Shown piece by piece: positions 1-9,231 of a stretch of DNA of 64,000 nucleotides. This DNA comes from Pseudomonadota bacterium. GTDB lineage: Bacteria > Desulfobacterota > Binatia > Binatales > Binataceae. Each line of letters begins with the position of its first letter. The first letter of the stretch is position 1. The stretch spans positions 310,001 through 374,000 of the forward strand of contig JAJPKA010000020.1 in NCBI GenBank assembly GCA_021323945.1, in the 5' to 3' direction. Under the pieces are notes generated by a model. That model had not been told where the DNA came from. It was given only the letters and a program-made list of their open reading frames with translations, and did not search any database. The position numbers and the translations under genes were made by a program.

Positions 1-904
1 ATTCCGACATTAAAGCCTTTAGTGCGTCATTGTTTTGGGCTCTCGACAGTCGATCCTTGAACAATTCCTCCTGCGCCCATTCGGGATTTCCCATCAGCTG
101 GACTAAGCGTTGCCATTGGTCCTCCTCGACTGCGATGACGAAGATCTGTCCGTCTTGACAATCCGCAATGAACCAAGGACCAATCACTCTGCTGCCGAGG
201 CGGGAGGCGACGCGACCCGCATAGGTGTAGTGGACGAGGTTGTTTTCGATTAGGCTGGTAACCACCTCTCGTTCGGATACTTCGATAATTTGTCCTGCAC
301 CCGTCTTGCGCTTGTGCAAATAAGCTGCGAGCGCCGCCATTGCAGTATGAACCCCTGCTTGGAAATCGCATTGGTCACCAAAGCATCGCAAGGGTGGCAA
401 TTCGACGTAGGGTGAGGCTCCGGGGCTCACAAAGGCCCAGCCACTCGCATTGGCGGCGGTCAAGTCATAACCCTTGTAATTGGCGAACGGGCCGACGTCA
501 CCGAAAATCGAAATGGCGCCGATGACCAGGTGTGGATACCGGGCATGCAACTCGGCGCTGGTCAGGCCCAGGTGCGAGCGCTCGGCTACCGGCACGTTAT
601 GGATCAGGAGGTCCGCGTCCTCCAACAAACCCCTGAAACGACGTTGCACCGAGGATTGCGTCAAATCGGCTACAACGCCGCGCTTATTCATATTGAGATA
701 GACAAAGAGCCCGCTTTTCTCTGGATCTGCCACCGACCGTGGGAACGGGCCGCGCCAGCGCGTCGAATCACCCTGCGGAGGTTCTACTTTAGTTACGTCG
801 GCTCCTAGGTCCGCCAGTAACTTGGTTGCGAAAGCAGCGGGAATTCCGTCGCCGTATTCAATAACTTTTATCGCTGCAAATGGTGACTGGCTAATCGCAT
901 CCAT
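1..904 (-). CDS. CaiB/BaiF family CoA transferase (3' part beyond left edge)
   Basis: The minus strand is open for 301 codons from an ATG at 904 to the window edge with no stop, so this is the N-terminal three quarters of a class III CoA transferase. Visible family features are the opening IKVIEYGDG, then ATKLLADLGADVTKVEPPQGD near residues 30-50, LNMNKRGVVADL near 78-90, and HNVPVAERSHLGL near 115. Class III enzymes move CoA between an acyl-CoA donor and a carboxylic acid acceptor in the cytoplasm, often in fatty, aromatic or steroid acid catabolism; the substrate here cannot be read from sequence. The catalytic Asp of the family normally lies in the middle domain; the segment near LPPLRCFGDQCDF is a candidate but uncertain. 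The frame is unbroken, so this is not a pseudogene despite several short overlapping ORFs on both strands. Confidence 0.85.
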   Translation of the reverse strand, partial: MDAISQSPFAAIKVIEYGDGIPAAFATKLLADLGADVTKVEPPQGDSTRWRGPFPRSVADPEKSGLFVYLNMNKRGVVADLTQSSVQRRFRGLLEDADLLIHNVPVAERSHLGLTSAELHARYPHLVIGAISIFGDVGPFANYKGYDLTAANASGWAFVSPGASPYVELPPLRCFGDQCDFQAGVHTAMAALAAYLHKRKTGAGQIIEVSEREVVTSLIENNLVHYTYAGRVASRLGSRVIGPWFIADCQDGQIFVIAVEEDQWQRLVQLMGNPEWAQEELFKDRLSRAQNNDALKALMSE

Positions 905-960
905 TGTTATTTTTCCCCAGTGGTCGCGGGCTCTGTTTGGCGCTTTGGAGTCAATTCAAG

Positions 961-1617
961 TCAATACAAATAATCATTGACAAAATCGCGAACGCCTCGA
1001 ATCAAGGACTGGGCTTTGCTGAGCGTCGCAGGAGAGAGTTCGCCAGCTTCGGCGCGGTTACGCATTTCTGCCCACTCCTCGATGCGTTTGGACCAGGTTG
1101 CTCCATATACGCCCGCGGCATTCATGGTAGCGTTTAGCGTGGGCAGGTCATCAACATTCTCCCGCACCGGGAGACCGCGAAAGCGCGAACTGCGCCGCAT
1201 TACGTCTTCAAGAACTGAGCAGGCGAGAACGACCGCAGCGGAAATACGCTGCTGGCGTAATAAGCGCTCCGCGATGCCTAACAGGTCAGAGAAGATTTCA
1301 GCTGCAACTAATTCCTCGACGCGGGCAACAGGCCCGAAATCGACATACTCGCGTACGGCCCGCAGCACTGCCAGCCCGCGGGCGACTGCAGTTAGATAAG
1401 GACTATCACAATTAAAGTCGAATTCCTTCGTATACGGGCTTTCCGCACCTAATGCCTCTTTCAGGAACACGATGGACGCGACTCGCCATTGTCGGAATGC
1501 AGCAGCATCAACGAATTCCTGATTTGACACGTCCGACTTAAAGCGTGTTTCCAGCAATTCCGCCCCGCGATCCAGAAGATGCGTGAGGCGATTCCTGACT
1601 ACGTCTATGTTTAACAA
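961..1617 (-). CDS. Hypothetical protein, HEPN/DUF4145-like helical fold
   Basis: A 218-residue, almost wholly helical protein that I cannot assign to a named family. The segment QRISAAVVLACSVLEDVMRR (about residues 145-165) resembles the core helix of HEPN/DUF4145-type proteins, where an Ala-rich helix ends in a Leu-Glu pair. The later stretch EEWAEMRNRAEAGEL stands where those families carry an Arg-Asn...His motif, but the His is absent. HEPN proteins are often RNases or nucleotide-binding parts of defence and toxin systems; without the Rx4-6H motif nuclease activity is not supported. It lies 56 bp downstream of nothing recognisable on its own strand and is followed by the CoA transferase gene, with no obvious partner such as a nucleotidyltransferase. 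Confidence 0.6.
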   Translation of the reverse strand: MLNIDVVRNRLTHLLDRGAELLETRFKSDVSNQEFVDAAAFRQWRVASIVFLKEALGAESPYTKEFDFNCDSPYLTAVARGLAVLRAVREYVDFGPVARVEELVAAEIFSDLLGIAERLLRQQRISAAVVLACSVLEDVMRRSSRFRGLPVRENVDDLPTLNATMNAAGVYGATWSKRIEEWAEMRNRAEAGELSPATLSKAQSLIRGVRDFVNDYLY

Positions 1618-2215
1618 GGCAGTTATCGACCAATTAACTATCGTTTATAAGCCATTTGGAGCTCGCTTCGCGATATCGCTATGGTCTTCGAGCGACGCAG
1701 TCAAGGTATCCAAGGCGTTGGCATCGTCCTCCAGCACAAGGAGACACAGTTGGCGTGGTTGAAAGCAGCTAGGGTCATTACCAGACACCACCCAAAAGAT
1801 CAGACTGGGGGCTGAGATAACTCGGCAGCGGCTCGTAAGTCAGTGGGACTTTGTCTTAGCGCGCTAGGTTAGCGACGGTCTTAAAAAAGGTCAAAGGAGT
1901 TCAGATCCTCAAACCCCCTAAATTAAGTCTTTGTCAAGCGAATCATAAAATAATTTAATATCCGGGTCAGGGCACTAGATGGGATGGTGCTCTTCTTGCC
2001 TAACGTGGGCGCGCAAGAGAATAGCCTGCGTAATAAGCTGTAAATTGAAGCTACTTCCTGAGGGTGCCTAGATCACCTCCGATCGGCGCCCATCAACTTG
2101 TCGGCACCTAGTCATTGCAGTCCACAGGGTGAAACAACTGGTCTTTCGCTGATATAAGTTTCGATGCAGGCCCTACCAAGGCCAGCACAAAATGAGGGCA
2201 TAAAGAGGTTGGCTC
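1618..2215. other. Intergenic region without a recognised gene
   Basis: About 600 bases between the divergently arranged hypothetical gene and the CocE-like hydrolase gene. Short open frames exist on both strands around 1650-1815, but neither has a convincing ribosome binding site or family match. An AT-rich stretch near 1915-1965 could hold promoter elements for the downstream hydrolase, but no clear -35/-10 pair was identified. Confidence 0.5.
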
Positions 2216-3958
2216 ATGGGCGCCAAGATAATCATCGAGAAAGATCTTGAGATACCGATGAGAGACGGGTGTGTGCTGCGGGGTGATCTGTTTCGTCCCG
2301 ACACTCCCGAAAAACTTCCGGTACTGCTCGCGCGCACCCCCTACGACAAGAAGTTTCCCCAGATTGCTTACAACATGCTTGACGTAATCAGGGCGGCAGA
2401 ACGGGGTTACAACGTGATGATCGTTGATTGCCGCGGCCGATTTGCCTCTGACGGGGTCTTTACCTGCTTCGTGGACGAAGGGCGCGACGGCTATGACACC
2501 ATCGAATGGGCAGCACGCCAGCCCTGGGCCGACGGCCAAGTGGGTATGTTTGGCGCCTCTTACGTAGGAGCGACTCAATGGCTTGCCGCTATTGAAACTC
2601 CCCCGAGCTTGAAGGTGATGGTCCCATCAATTACCGCCAGCGACTATCATGATGGTTGGACGTATCAGGGGGGTGCCTTCTCCTTGTTCTTCAACGTCAG
2701 TTGGGTGATGACGACGCTCGGTCTGGGCAGACTGATGCGGGAACGCGATCAGAATCCCGCCGCGACCAAGGAGCTGGCGGTGGTTATGAGCTCGATCGAT
2801 TCGATGCGACAAGTGACAGAGTATCTGCCACTGCGCGAATTCCCAATGTTTCAGAACGGGGCTCCCTATTTCTTTGATTGGCTTGCTCATCCTTATTATG
2901 ACCATTACTGGCGAACCCTGTGCATCGAAGAGGCTTACGAAAGGGTCAATGTGCCCACTCTGAACATTGGCGGGTGGTACGATATCTTCCAGCGTGGCAC
3001 GATCCGTAACTATCAAGGCATGAAAACTCGCGGTGGGCAGAGCGGCGCGCGGCGTCCACGGCTGGTGATGGGTCCATGGCACCACACCTTGCCGCTAGCC
3101 AGCTTGGTTGGACAGGTCGATATGGGTTTTCGCTCAAGTTACGTCTCGATCGATTACGACGGCATGCAGCTTGACTACTTCGACCACTGGCTTAAAAGGA
3201 AGCGCAATGGCGCGGACTCGGACCGTCCTGTTAAAGTTTATGTTATGGGCGCCAATCAATGGCGAGAGGAAGCCGATTGGCCGCTCCCGGGCACCGAGTG
3301 GCGGCGTTATTATCTGCACAGCCGGGGCAAGGCCAACAGTGCCTACGGCGACGGCATACTCGCACTCGAGGCTCCGGAGCATGAGCCCCCGGATTCATTT
3401 CTCTACAACCCACTTAACCCGGTTCCTACCGTGGGTGGAGGGCTATGCTGTTATCCCAACGCATTACAAGGAGGTGCTTTCGACCAATCAAACGTCGAAC
3501 ATCGAGCCGATGTATTGGTGTACTCGACCCCGCCATTAGCCGAGGAGCTCGAGGTTACGGGACCAATTAAGTTGACGCTTTACGCTTCGTCTTCCGCCCC
3601 GGACACTGATTTTACTGCCAAGCTTGTCGATGTCTCGGAATGCGGCTTCGCGCGAAACCTTACCGACGGCATCATCCGTGCCCGCATTAGGGAGTCTCAG
3701 TCTCAACCGAAGCTGATGACCCCGGGCAAAGTCTATGAGTTCAATATTGATATGTGCTCGACTTCGAACCTGTTCAAGGTTGGGCACAGGATTCGACTGG
3801 AAGTGAGTTCGAGCAACTTTCCTCGTTTCGATCGGAATCCAAACACGGGTCACGAACAATTTGCGGATGCGGAGACGCGCCCGGCCCTGCAAACCGTTTT
3901 GCATGAGCGGGCGTATCCTTCGTATCTAACCCTGCCGATTATTCCGCCCAACAGATAG
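2216..3958 (+). CDS. CocE/NonD family alpha/beta hydrolase
   Basis: A 580-residue serine hydrolase of the S15/CocE family (X-Pro dipeptidyl-peptidase and cocaine-esterase-like), which cleave esters or N-acylated bonds of bulky substrates. The N-terminal part holds the family entry PMRDGCVLRGDLFRP (residues 14-28) and the nucleophile elbow GASYVG near residue 120, with Ser as nucleophile. The region near 250-300 contains NIGGWYDIF and GPWHH, the usual neighbourhoods of the catalytic Asp and His. The last 200 residues form the PepX C-terminal jelly-roll (STPPLAEELEVTGP onward). The ATG is preceded by AGAGG at a 7-base spacing. No signal peptide is visible, so it is probably cytoplasmic. The true substrate is unknown. 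Confidence 0.92.
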   Translation: MGAKIIIEKDLEIPMRDGCVLRGDLFRPDTPEKLPVLLARTPYDKKFPQIAYNMLDVIRAAERGYNVMIVDCRGRFASDGVFTCFVDEGRDGYDTIEWAARQPWADGQVGMFGASYVGATQWLAAIETPPSLKVMVPSITASDYHDGWTYQGGAFSLFFNVSWVMTTLGLGRLMRERDQNPAATKELAVVMSSIDSMRQVTEYLPLREFPMFQNGAPYFFDWLAHPYYDHYWRTLCIEEAYERVNVPTLNIGGWYDIFQRGTIRNYQGMKTRGGQSGARRPRLVMGPWHHTLPLASLVGQVDMGFRSSYVSIDYDGMQLDYFDHWLKRKRNGADSDRPVKVYVMGANQWREEADWPLPGTEWRRYYLHSRGKANSAYGDGILALEAPEHEPPDSFLYNPLNPVPTVGGGLCCYPNALQGGAFDQSNVEHRADVLVYSTPPLAEELEVTGPIKLTLYASSSAPDTDFTAKLVDVSECGFARNLTDGIIRARIRESQSQPKLMTPGKVYEFNIDMCSTSNLFKVGHRIRLEVSSSNFPRFDRNPNTGHEQFADAETRPALQTVLHERAYPSYLTLPIIPPNR

Positions 3959-4028
3959 ATAGAGCGTAGGACTGGCGCGCTGAGGAAAGCAGAGGCCGGT
4001 CACCAACGATCACGGGAGAGTAAGGCAA

Positions 4029-6776
4029 ATGGCGCGGGTTCATCCGGACATATATTTCTTTGGCGGCGGCATTGCCGAAGGCCGTGCCGACATGCGCGAA
4101 CTTCTGGGAGGCAAGGGCGCGGGCTTGGCAGAAATGGCTGCGCTAAAATTGCCCGTGCCACCAGGCTTTACGATTTCTACGCGCGTCTGCACCTACTTCT
4201 ATCAGCACAATCATAAGTATCCCAAGGGACTCGATGCGGGCGTAGCCAAAAGCATCGCACGGGTGGAAAAGGTTTTAGGGCGCAGATTTGGCGACGAGCG
4301 TAACCCTCTTTTATTCTCGGTTCGTTCCGGTGCCAGGGTTTCAATGCCTGGTATGATGGATACTGTCCTCAACCTGGGCCTGACAGACAAAACGGTTGAA
4401 GGACTCGCCAGCGCCAGCGGCAATCCTCGCTTTGCCTGGGACTCGTATCGCCGGTTTTGTCAAATGTACGGCGACGTCGTGCTCAAGCTGAAACCGGAAA
4501 ATAAACAAGAGCGCGACCCCTTTGAAGAACTAATCGCTCAGAAGAAATCTCGCCGCGGAGTGCGCGAAGACGTCGAGCTCACCGTTGATGACCTGCAAGA
4601 ACTGGTTAGCGAATTTCGCCAACTCATCCGTCAGCGCGTGGGGCGGGATGTGCCACAGGATCCGGAAGAACAACTATGGGAGGCAATCGCAGCGGTTTTT
4701 GGCTCATGGAACAATGAGCGGGCTATAACCTATCGCAAGCTGAACAACATACCAGCGGAATGGGGTACGGCGGTCACCGTGCAATCAATGGTTTTCGGCA
4801 ATCTTGGGGATGACTGCGCGACCGGTGTCGCCTTTACTCGAAACCCAGCTACAGGTGAACGAGGCATCTATGGCGAGTTTCTGCCCAACGCGCAAGGCGA
4901 GGATGTAGTCGCCGGCATTCGGACTCCACTGCAGATTAGCCTGGCCGCCGGCCGTCGCTGGGCCGAAGCGAACCATGTCGACGAAGCCGAGCGAAGCTCA
5001 CGCTATCCGACCCTCGAAGAGCGCTTTCCCACAGTCTACAAGGAGCTTCTGAAAATCGCCCAGCGCCTCGAAAAGCATTTCCACGACATGCAGGACATGG
5101 AATTCACGATCGAGCGTGGCCGTCTGTTCATGTTGCAGACCCGCACCGGCAAACGCACGGCCGAAGCCGCTGTGCGCATGGCCGTCGAGATGGCCGAGGA
5201 ACGCTTGATCGATCGACGCGCTGCGTTGATGCGCGTTGAGCCGGCCCAACTCGAACAGCTGCTCCACCCGAGGCTCGACCCGCAAGCACCAAAGGAAGTC
5301 ATCGCGCGGGGGTTGCCGGCTTCTCCGGGAGCGGTGTCGGGGGAAATCGTCTTTTCGGCCGACGAAGCCGTGGCAGCCCACAATTCAGGACGAGCGGTTA
5401 TCCTGGTGCGGCACGAGACGTCACCCGAAGATATTCATGGAATGCATGTAGCAGAGGGTATCCTTACGGCTCGGGGAGGCATGACCAGCCATGCGGCTGT
5501 GGTTGCGAGAGGCATGGGCAAATGTTGTGTGGCTGGCTGTGGTGCGATCGAGATTGATTACGAGGCGGGGGCGATGAAGGTCGGCGACCATATCATCCGC
5601 CGCGGTGAGTACATTACGCTCGATGGGGGAACCGGTGAAGTCATCGCAGGTCGAATTCCGACGGTCCCTCCCGAGGAATCGGACTACTTTCGCAAATTCA
5701 TGAAATGGGCCGATCAACAGCGCGTTTTGGGCGTCCGCGCCAACGCCGATACTCCGGCTGATGCACGTATAGCGCGCGAATTTGGCGCCGAGGGTATTGG
5801 CCTATGCCGGACCGAGCATATGTTTTTTGCCCCCGAACGCATCGAGGTGATGCGCGAAATGATCCTGGCTGAAAACCACGAGCAGCGTGTCAGAGCCCTC
5901 GAGAAGATTGTCCCGATGCAGCGCGCCGACTTTGTGGCTATCCTGCGAGAAATGGATGGCTTGCCGGTCACTATACGGCTGCTTGATCCACCGCTGCACG
6001 AGTTCTTACCTCGAGATGACGCCGAGATTGCGCGTCTTGCCGAACATATGGGCACAGATCCTGCGCGCCTGAAGCAAATTCGGGATCGTCTCGAGGAATT
6101 CAATCCGATGCTCGGTCATCGTGGCTCCCGCCTCGGAATAACCTTCCCGGAGATTTACGAGGCACAGGCGCGAGCGATTCTCGAGGCTGCAACTGAATTG
6201 CGCGCCCAGGGAATCAAGGTGCTTCCCGAAATCATGCTGCCATTGATCGGTGAGCGTAAGGAATTCGAGTTGCTGGCGGCGGAAATTCGAGAAGTTGCCC
6301 GTCAAGTGCTCAGTCGCGACAACGTTCGGCTGCAATACCATATCGGCACCATGATCGAGGTTCCTCGAGCGTGTATCGAGGCCGGGCAAATCGGTGCGGT
6401 CGCAGACTTTTTCTCCTTTGGAACCAACGATTTGACCCAGATGACCTATGGGCTCTCGCGCGATGACTCATCGAAATTTCTCGATGACTATCTTGCTCAC
6501 GGCATTTACAAAACAGATCCCTTTCAGGAGCTGGATACTGAGGGCGTCGGTGATCTGATGCGCATTGCCGTCGAACGCGGGCGCAAGGCCAACAAGAAGC
6601 TCAAAATTGGCATCTGTGGAGAGCACGGGGGCGACCCCGCGAGTGTCAAATTTTGCCACAGCCTTGGATTAGACTATGTCTCCTGCTCGCCGTTTCGCCT
6701 TCCGATTGCGCGCCTGGCTGCCGCCCAGGCTGCGCTCGAGAAACGCAGGAGCAAACGAGAATTCAAGGACGTCTAG
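4029..6776 (+). CDS. ppdK: Pyruvate, phosphate dikinase
   Basis: Interconverts pyruvate + ATP + Pi and phosphoenolpyruvate + AMP + PPi, linking glycolysis and gluconeogenesis. At 915 residues it has full length for the family. Order: N-terminal ATP-grasp nucleotide-binding region (GGKGAGLAEM near residue 28, FSVRSGARVSMPGMMDT near 97-113, TRTGKRTAEA near 372), central swivelling domain with the phosphorylated His in GGMTSHAAVVARGMGK (His488), and C-terminal PEP/pyruvate TIM barrel with GTNDLTQM and the catalytic Cys863 in GICGEHGGDPAS. The presence of the Cys and both substrate domains indicates an intact enzyme. It starts 70 bases after the hydrolase gene, so the two could be co-transcribed, and it converges with the next gene. 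Confidence 0.98.
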   Translation: MARVHPDIYFFGGGIAEGRADMRELLGGKGAGLAEMAALKLPVPPGFTISTRVCTYFYQHNHKYPKGLDAGVAKSIARVEKVLGRRFGDERNPLLFSVRSGARVSMPGMMDTVLNLGLTDKTVEGLASASGNPRFAWDSYRRFCQMYGDVVLKLKPENKQERDPFEELIAQKKSRRGVREDVELTVDDLQELVSEFRQLIRQRVGRDVPQDPEEQLWEAIAAVFGSWNNERAITYRKLNNIPAEWGTAVTVQSMVFGNLGDDCATGVAFTRNPATGERGIYGEFLPNAQGEDVVAGIRTPLQISLAAGRRWAEANHVDEAERSSRYPTLEERFPTVYKELLKIAQRLEKHFHDMQDMEFTIERGRLFMLQTRTGKRTAEAAVRMAVEMAEERLIDRRAALMRVEPAQLEQLLHPRLDPQAPKEVIARGLPASPGAVSGEIVFSADEAVAAHNSGRAVILVRHETSPEDIHGMHVAEGILTARGGMTSHAAVVARGMGKCCVAGCGAIEIDYEAGAMKVGDHIIRRGEYITLDGGTGEVIAGRIPTVPPEESDYFRKFMKWADQQRVLGVRANADTPADARIAREFGAEGIGLCRTEHMFFAPERIEVMREMILAENHEQRVRALEKIVPMQRADFVAILREMDGLPVTIRLLDPPLHEFLPRDDAEIARLAEHMGTDPARLKQIRDRLEEFNPMLGHRGSRLGITFPEIYEAQARAILEAATELRAQGIKVLPEIMLPLIGERKEFELLAAEIREVARQVLSRDNVRLQYHIGTMIEVPRACIEAGQIGAVADFFSFGTNDLTQMTYGLSRDDSSKFLDDYLAHGIYKTDPFQELDTEGVGDLMRIAVERGRKANKKLKIGICGEHGGDPASVKFCHSLGLDYVSCSPFRLPIARLAAAQAALEKRRSKREFKDV

Positions 6777-6838
6777 GCACACCCTTGCTGCTGAATGGTT
6801 TTGACGCAGAAACCGGCGCCGAGGCGCTCTAAAGAGGT

Positions 6839-7762
6839 TCAGCCGAGGTACTCGTCCACTACTATGGCTGGGATTTCCAGATTGTAGACTTGATTTTTCC
6901 GCAAGATCCGCAGATGAATGCGTTCGCCGGGACGATGTCGATTAATAGCATCGTAAAGCGCGCGCCGTTCATGGATTTCGTGGCCGTCAGCACTGAGCAC
7001 CAGATCACCCTGCTGCAGACCGGCTTTCTCGCCGGGACTACCCGGCATTACGGCGGCGATTACCACATGGTCCCGCAATGTGTAAGAGAGAACACCTAGC
7101 CAGAGCCTTGGCGGGGTGCTTACACGATGGCCGTAGCGGACCAATTCATCGCGACCGGACAGGAAACATTCACCGGGAATTGCCAGAATTGGGCGTACGA
7201 GGTCGGCAAAATTTAGGTACGAGAAGGCCAGTACCTGCCCTTTTGAATTGATAATGGGGCCGCCGCTCAAGCCAATGTTGAGCGCGGAGGCGGTGACACA
7301 TACGCAGCGCTCAAGCACGAATTCCCAAGCAGCATCAAAAGGACCGAGATAGGTGATGATGCCCGTATCGCCGCACCGCTTCTCGGCTCCCAGACTCGAC
7401 AGGATCAGGACTTCCTGGCCGAGAGTTGCCGAGGCAGACGACGTGACCTCCAGATAAGGATGGTTACTGCCCTCGACTTGCAGAACACCGAGGCTGGTGG
7501 TGAAGTCGCGCGCCACCACCCGGGCTGGAGCCTGACGTCCATCCGTAAACGTGACCATGACGTTCTCGGCCCCCATGATCATGTAATTGACTGTGACGAT
7601 TAAGCCGTCGGCACTGACTAACGTCCCCGTACCACGGCGATCGGGACCGAGACCCACCGCGACGGATGGATGCGAGGGAGGGATTTGGCTGTGAATACTA
7701 ACAGTCGCAATCCCGACCTTCTCTAGTAATGGTACAGCACCGTTCACTCCCGTGCTCCGCAA
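6839..7762 (-). CDS. HtrA-like trypsin fold protein with PDZ domain, catalytic triad incomplete
   Basis: A 307-residue protein with the DegP/HtrA domain plan: trypsin-like domain (about residues 15-200) and one C-terminal PDZ domain (about 215-300, with GSPGEKAGLQQGDLVLSADG). Alignment by eye of the core motifs shows that the His of the usual TNxHVV is replaced (TVNYMIMG, Tyr60) and the Asp of TDLAVL is replaced by Ser90 (TTSLGVL), while the serine motif survives (GLSGGP, Ser166). It is therefore likely a non-proteolytic scaffold or peptide-binding protein. No signal peptide or membrane helix is seen. The annotated start is a TTG (7762); a GTG at 7747 is an alternative and neither has a good ribosome binding site. 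It follows a zinc-ribbon/TPR gene on the same strand. Confidence 0.8.
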   Translation of the reverse strand: MRSTGVNGAVPLLEKVGIATVSIHSQIPPSHPSVAVGLGPDRRGTGTLVSADGLIVTVNYMIMGAENVMVTFTDGRQAPARVVARDFTTSLGVLQVEGSNHPYLEVTSSASATLGQEVLILSSLGAEKRCGDTGIITYLGPFDAAWEFVLERCVCVTASALNIGLSGGPIINSKGQVLAFSYLNFADLVRPILAIPGECFLSGRDELVRYGHRVSTPPRLWLGVLSYTLRDHVVIAAVMPGSPGEKAGLQQGDLVLSADGHEIHERRALYDAINRHRPGERIHLRILRKNQVYNLEIPAIVVDEYLG

Positions 7763-7883
7763 GATGTTTGTCGTCGGCAGCCGCCTAGACTCAAATTAAT
7801 CAATTGAATAAGGGCGTCAAGCTGTATCAACGGTCGGCGACCAACAACCTTTTTGCGCTCAGCGGGTCGTCGAGCAGTTTAGC

Positions 7884-9110
7884 CTACTCGGTTATTGATT
7901 CCATAACTCGCCCGCTGGCGGCGTCACAGATATCAATTCGTATTGTCCCGCTTATGTTATGCGCTGATTTGACCTGGCTGATACCGTTCTTCAGGTCGGA
8001 TGCGAATTTGGCTAAGGCGAAGGGAGGCATTTGTTCCATTGGAAAATTGTCCATCAGCACCCTAGCCACTTTTGGAGATGGCCACTGGACTGAAGCGACT
8101 TTGGGGCCGGCCACCGGCAGGTCGCGCAACATGCGCTCCATGGCATCTTCGAAACTGCCGCCGTTGGAAGGAGGTTGCGCGACCACTTGCTGAGCCTTGG
8201 AATCCTGTTGAGAGGCCGACATTGCGCCGCCACCTAACTGCGCCAGCATTTCCGCGACGCGCTTGCGCGCATCGGAATTTGGCGCCAGCTGTTGGGCTCT
8301 CTCGAAGGCCCTGCGCGCGGCCTCGACTTGATTCAGCTGTCCGTAAGCGATTCCCAGATTGAAGCTCGCTTCAAAAAAATTCGGGTGGGTTGCGAGCACC
8401 TTGCGATACTGAACTATCGCCTGCTCAGGGGTACCTGATGACAAAAGCATCGTGCCCAGGTCGGTTCGTACCTCAGGATCGTCGGGCTTTCGACTCAAGT
8501 AATGTTCGTAGGCAGCGATAGCCTCATCGTACTTGCGCTGATCGAAGTCAATATTCCCGATGCCGCGCAGCGCATCGAGGTCGTCGGGTGCCATTTTCAG
8601 CACGTGTGCATAAGCCGCGGCGGCTTTTGAATAATAGGAAGAATCGAATGCTGCCGCCCGCGAACACACGTCACCATATCGGTCCCAGGCTGCCAGGTCG
8701 CGTGGATTAGCGGCTGCGTTGGCCGCAATCTTGGCGATGAAATCGCGAGCCTCTTTCGGCAATTGGATCGCGGGATGGCCGGGCGGTAATTCCTGCGGCT
8801 CGCTGGTCGACGCGGTTTGAGGGGCCGTTTGCGACGTTGACGACAGCAGTGCCTCACGTTGCGGAATCTGTCGCATTACACCGTAAGCTATGAGTGTTCC
8901 CACTACCATAATCGCGGCGAACGTAATCGCGAAGGGACCGAGCGTCGACGACCGGGCAGATCCTTGAGCAGACTTGTCCGGGCGGTTGTGGGCCCGGGAA
9001 GCCACCGGTATGAGGGCTTCGAAGCAAGTTCCGCATTGAACGCAAAATTTCGCGGCGGCGATCCGGGCGGCGCCGCATTGTGGACAAAAATGCACGTTTA
9101 GATCCTGCAC
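7884..9110 (-). CDS. Zinc-ribbon, membrane-anchored TPR protein
   Basis: A 408-residue protein with three parts. Residues 9-30 form a zinc ribbon with two CxxC pairs (CPQCG and CVQCG). A membrane helix lies at about 55-77 (PFAITFAAIMVVGTLIAYGV). Residues 130-290 carry several TPR units (AAAYAHVLKMAPDD, AIAAYEHYLSRKPDD, AIVQYRKVLATHP, AARRAFERAQQLAP). The C-terminal about 90 residues have no recognised domain. The layout suggests a cytoplasmic zinc ribbon and an extracytoplasmic TPR scaffold for protein complexes. A GTG start is used at 9110. The downstream degenerate HtrA/PDZ gene is on the same strand about 120 bases away, so the two may act together. Confidence 0.85.
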   Translation of the reverse strand: MQDLNVHFCPQCGAARIAAAKFCVQCGTCFEALIPVASRAHNRPDKSAQGSARSSTLGPFAITFAAIMVVGTLIAYGVMRQIPQREALLSSTSQTAPQTASTSEPQELPPGHPAIQLPKEARDFIAKIAANAAANPRDLAAWDRYGDVCSRAAAFDSSYYSKAAAAYAHVLKMAPDDLDALRGIGNIDFDQRKYDEAIAAYEHYLSRKPDDPEVRTDLGTMLLSSGTPEQAIVQYRKVLATHPNFFEASFNLGIAYGQLNQVEAARRAFERAQQLAPNSDARKRVAEMLAQLGGGAMSASQQDSKAQQVVAQPPSNGGSFEDAMERMLRDLPVAGPKVASVQWPSPKVARVLMDNFPMEQMPPFALAKFASDLKNGISQVKSAHNISGTIRIDICDAASGRVMESITE

Positions 9111-9231
9111 TGTCGAAAGTCGTTACTCCGATTGCTGCTCAGAACGGTTCATAAGTAAAAGCTACGCACTCTAGTGGGTAGTTCGCTGGCTTTCTGGGGG
9201 ATTCTTCGAACACAGATAGTCATAGCAGTGA

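Noticed and set aside
27-701. Several short ORFs on both strands at the left edge, suggesting a broken gene
   Set aside because: The minus strand has a single unbroken frame from 904 to the edge with clear CaiB/BaiF motifs; the short ORFs are shadows.
1648-1815. Minus-strand open stretch with LLVLEDDANALDTLTASLE, receiver-domain-like
   Set aside because: Only about 50 codons, no start with a ribosome binding site, and the Lys and Thr positions of a receiver domain are absent; chance resemblance cannot be excluded.
2108-2578. Minus-strand ORF of 156 residues
   Set aside because: Overlaps the start of the CocE-like hydrolase, which has clear motifs and a ribosome binding site.
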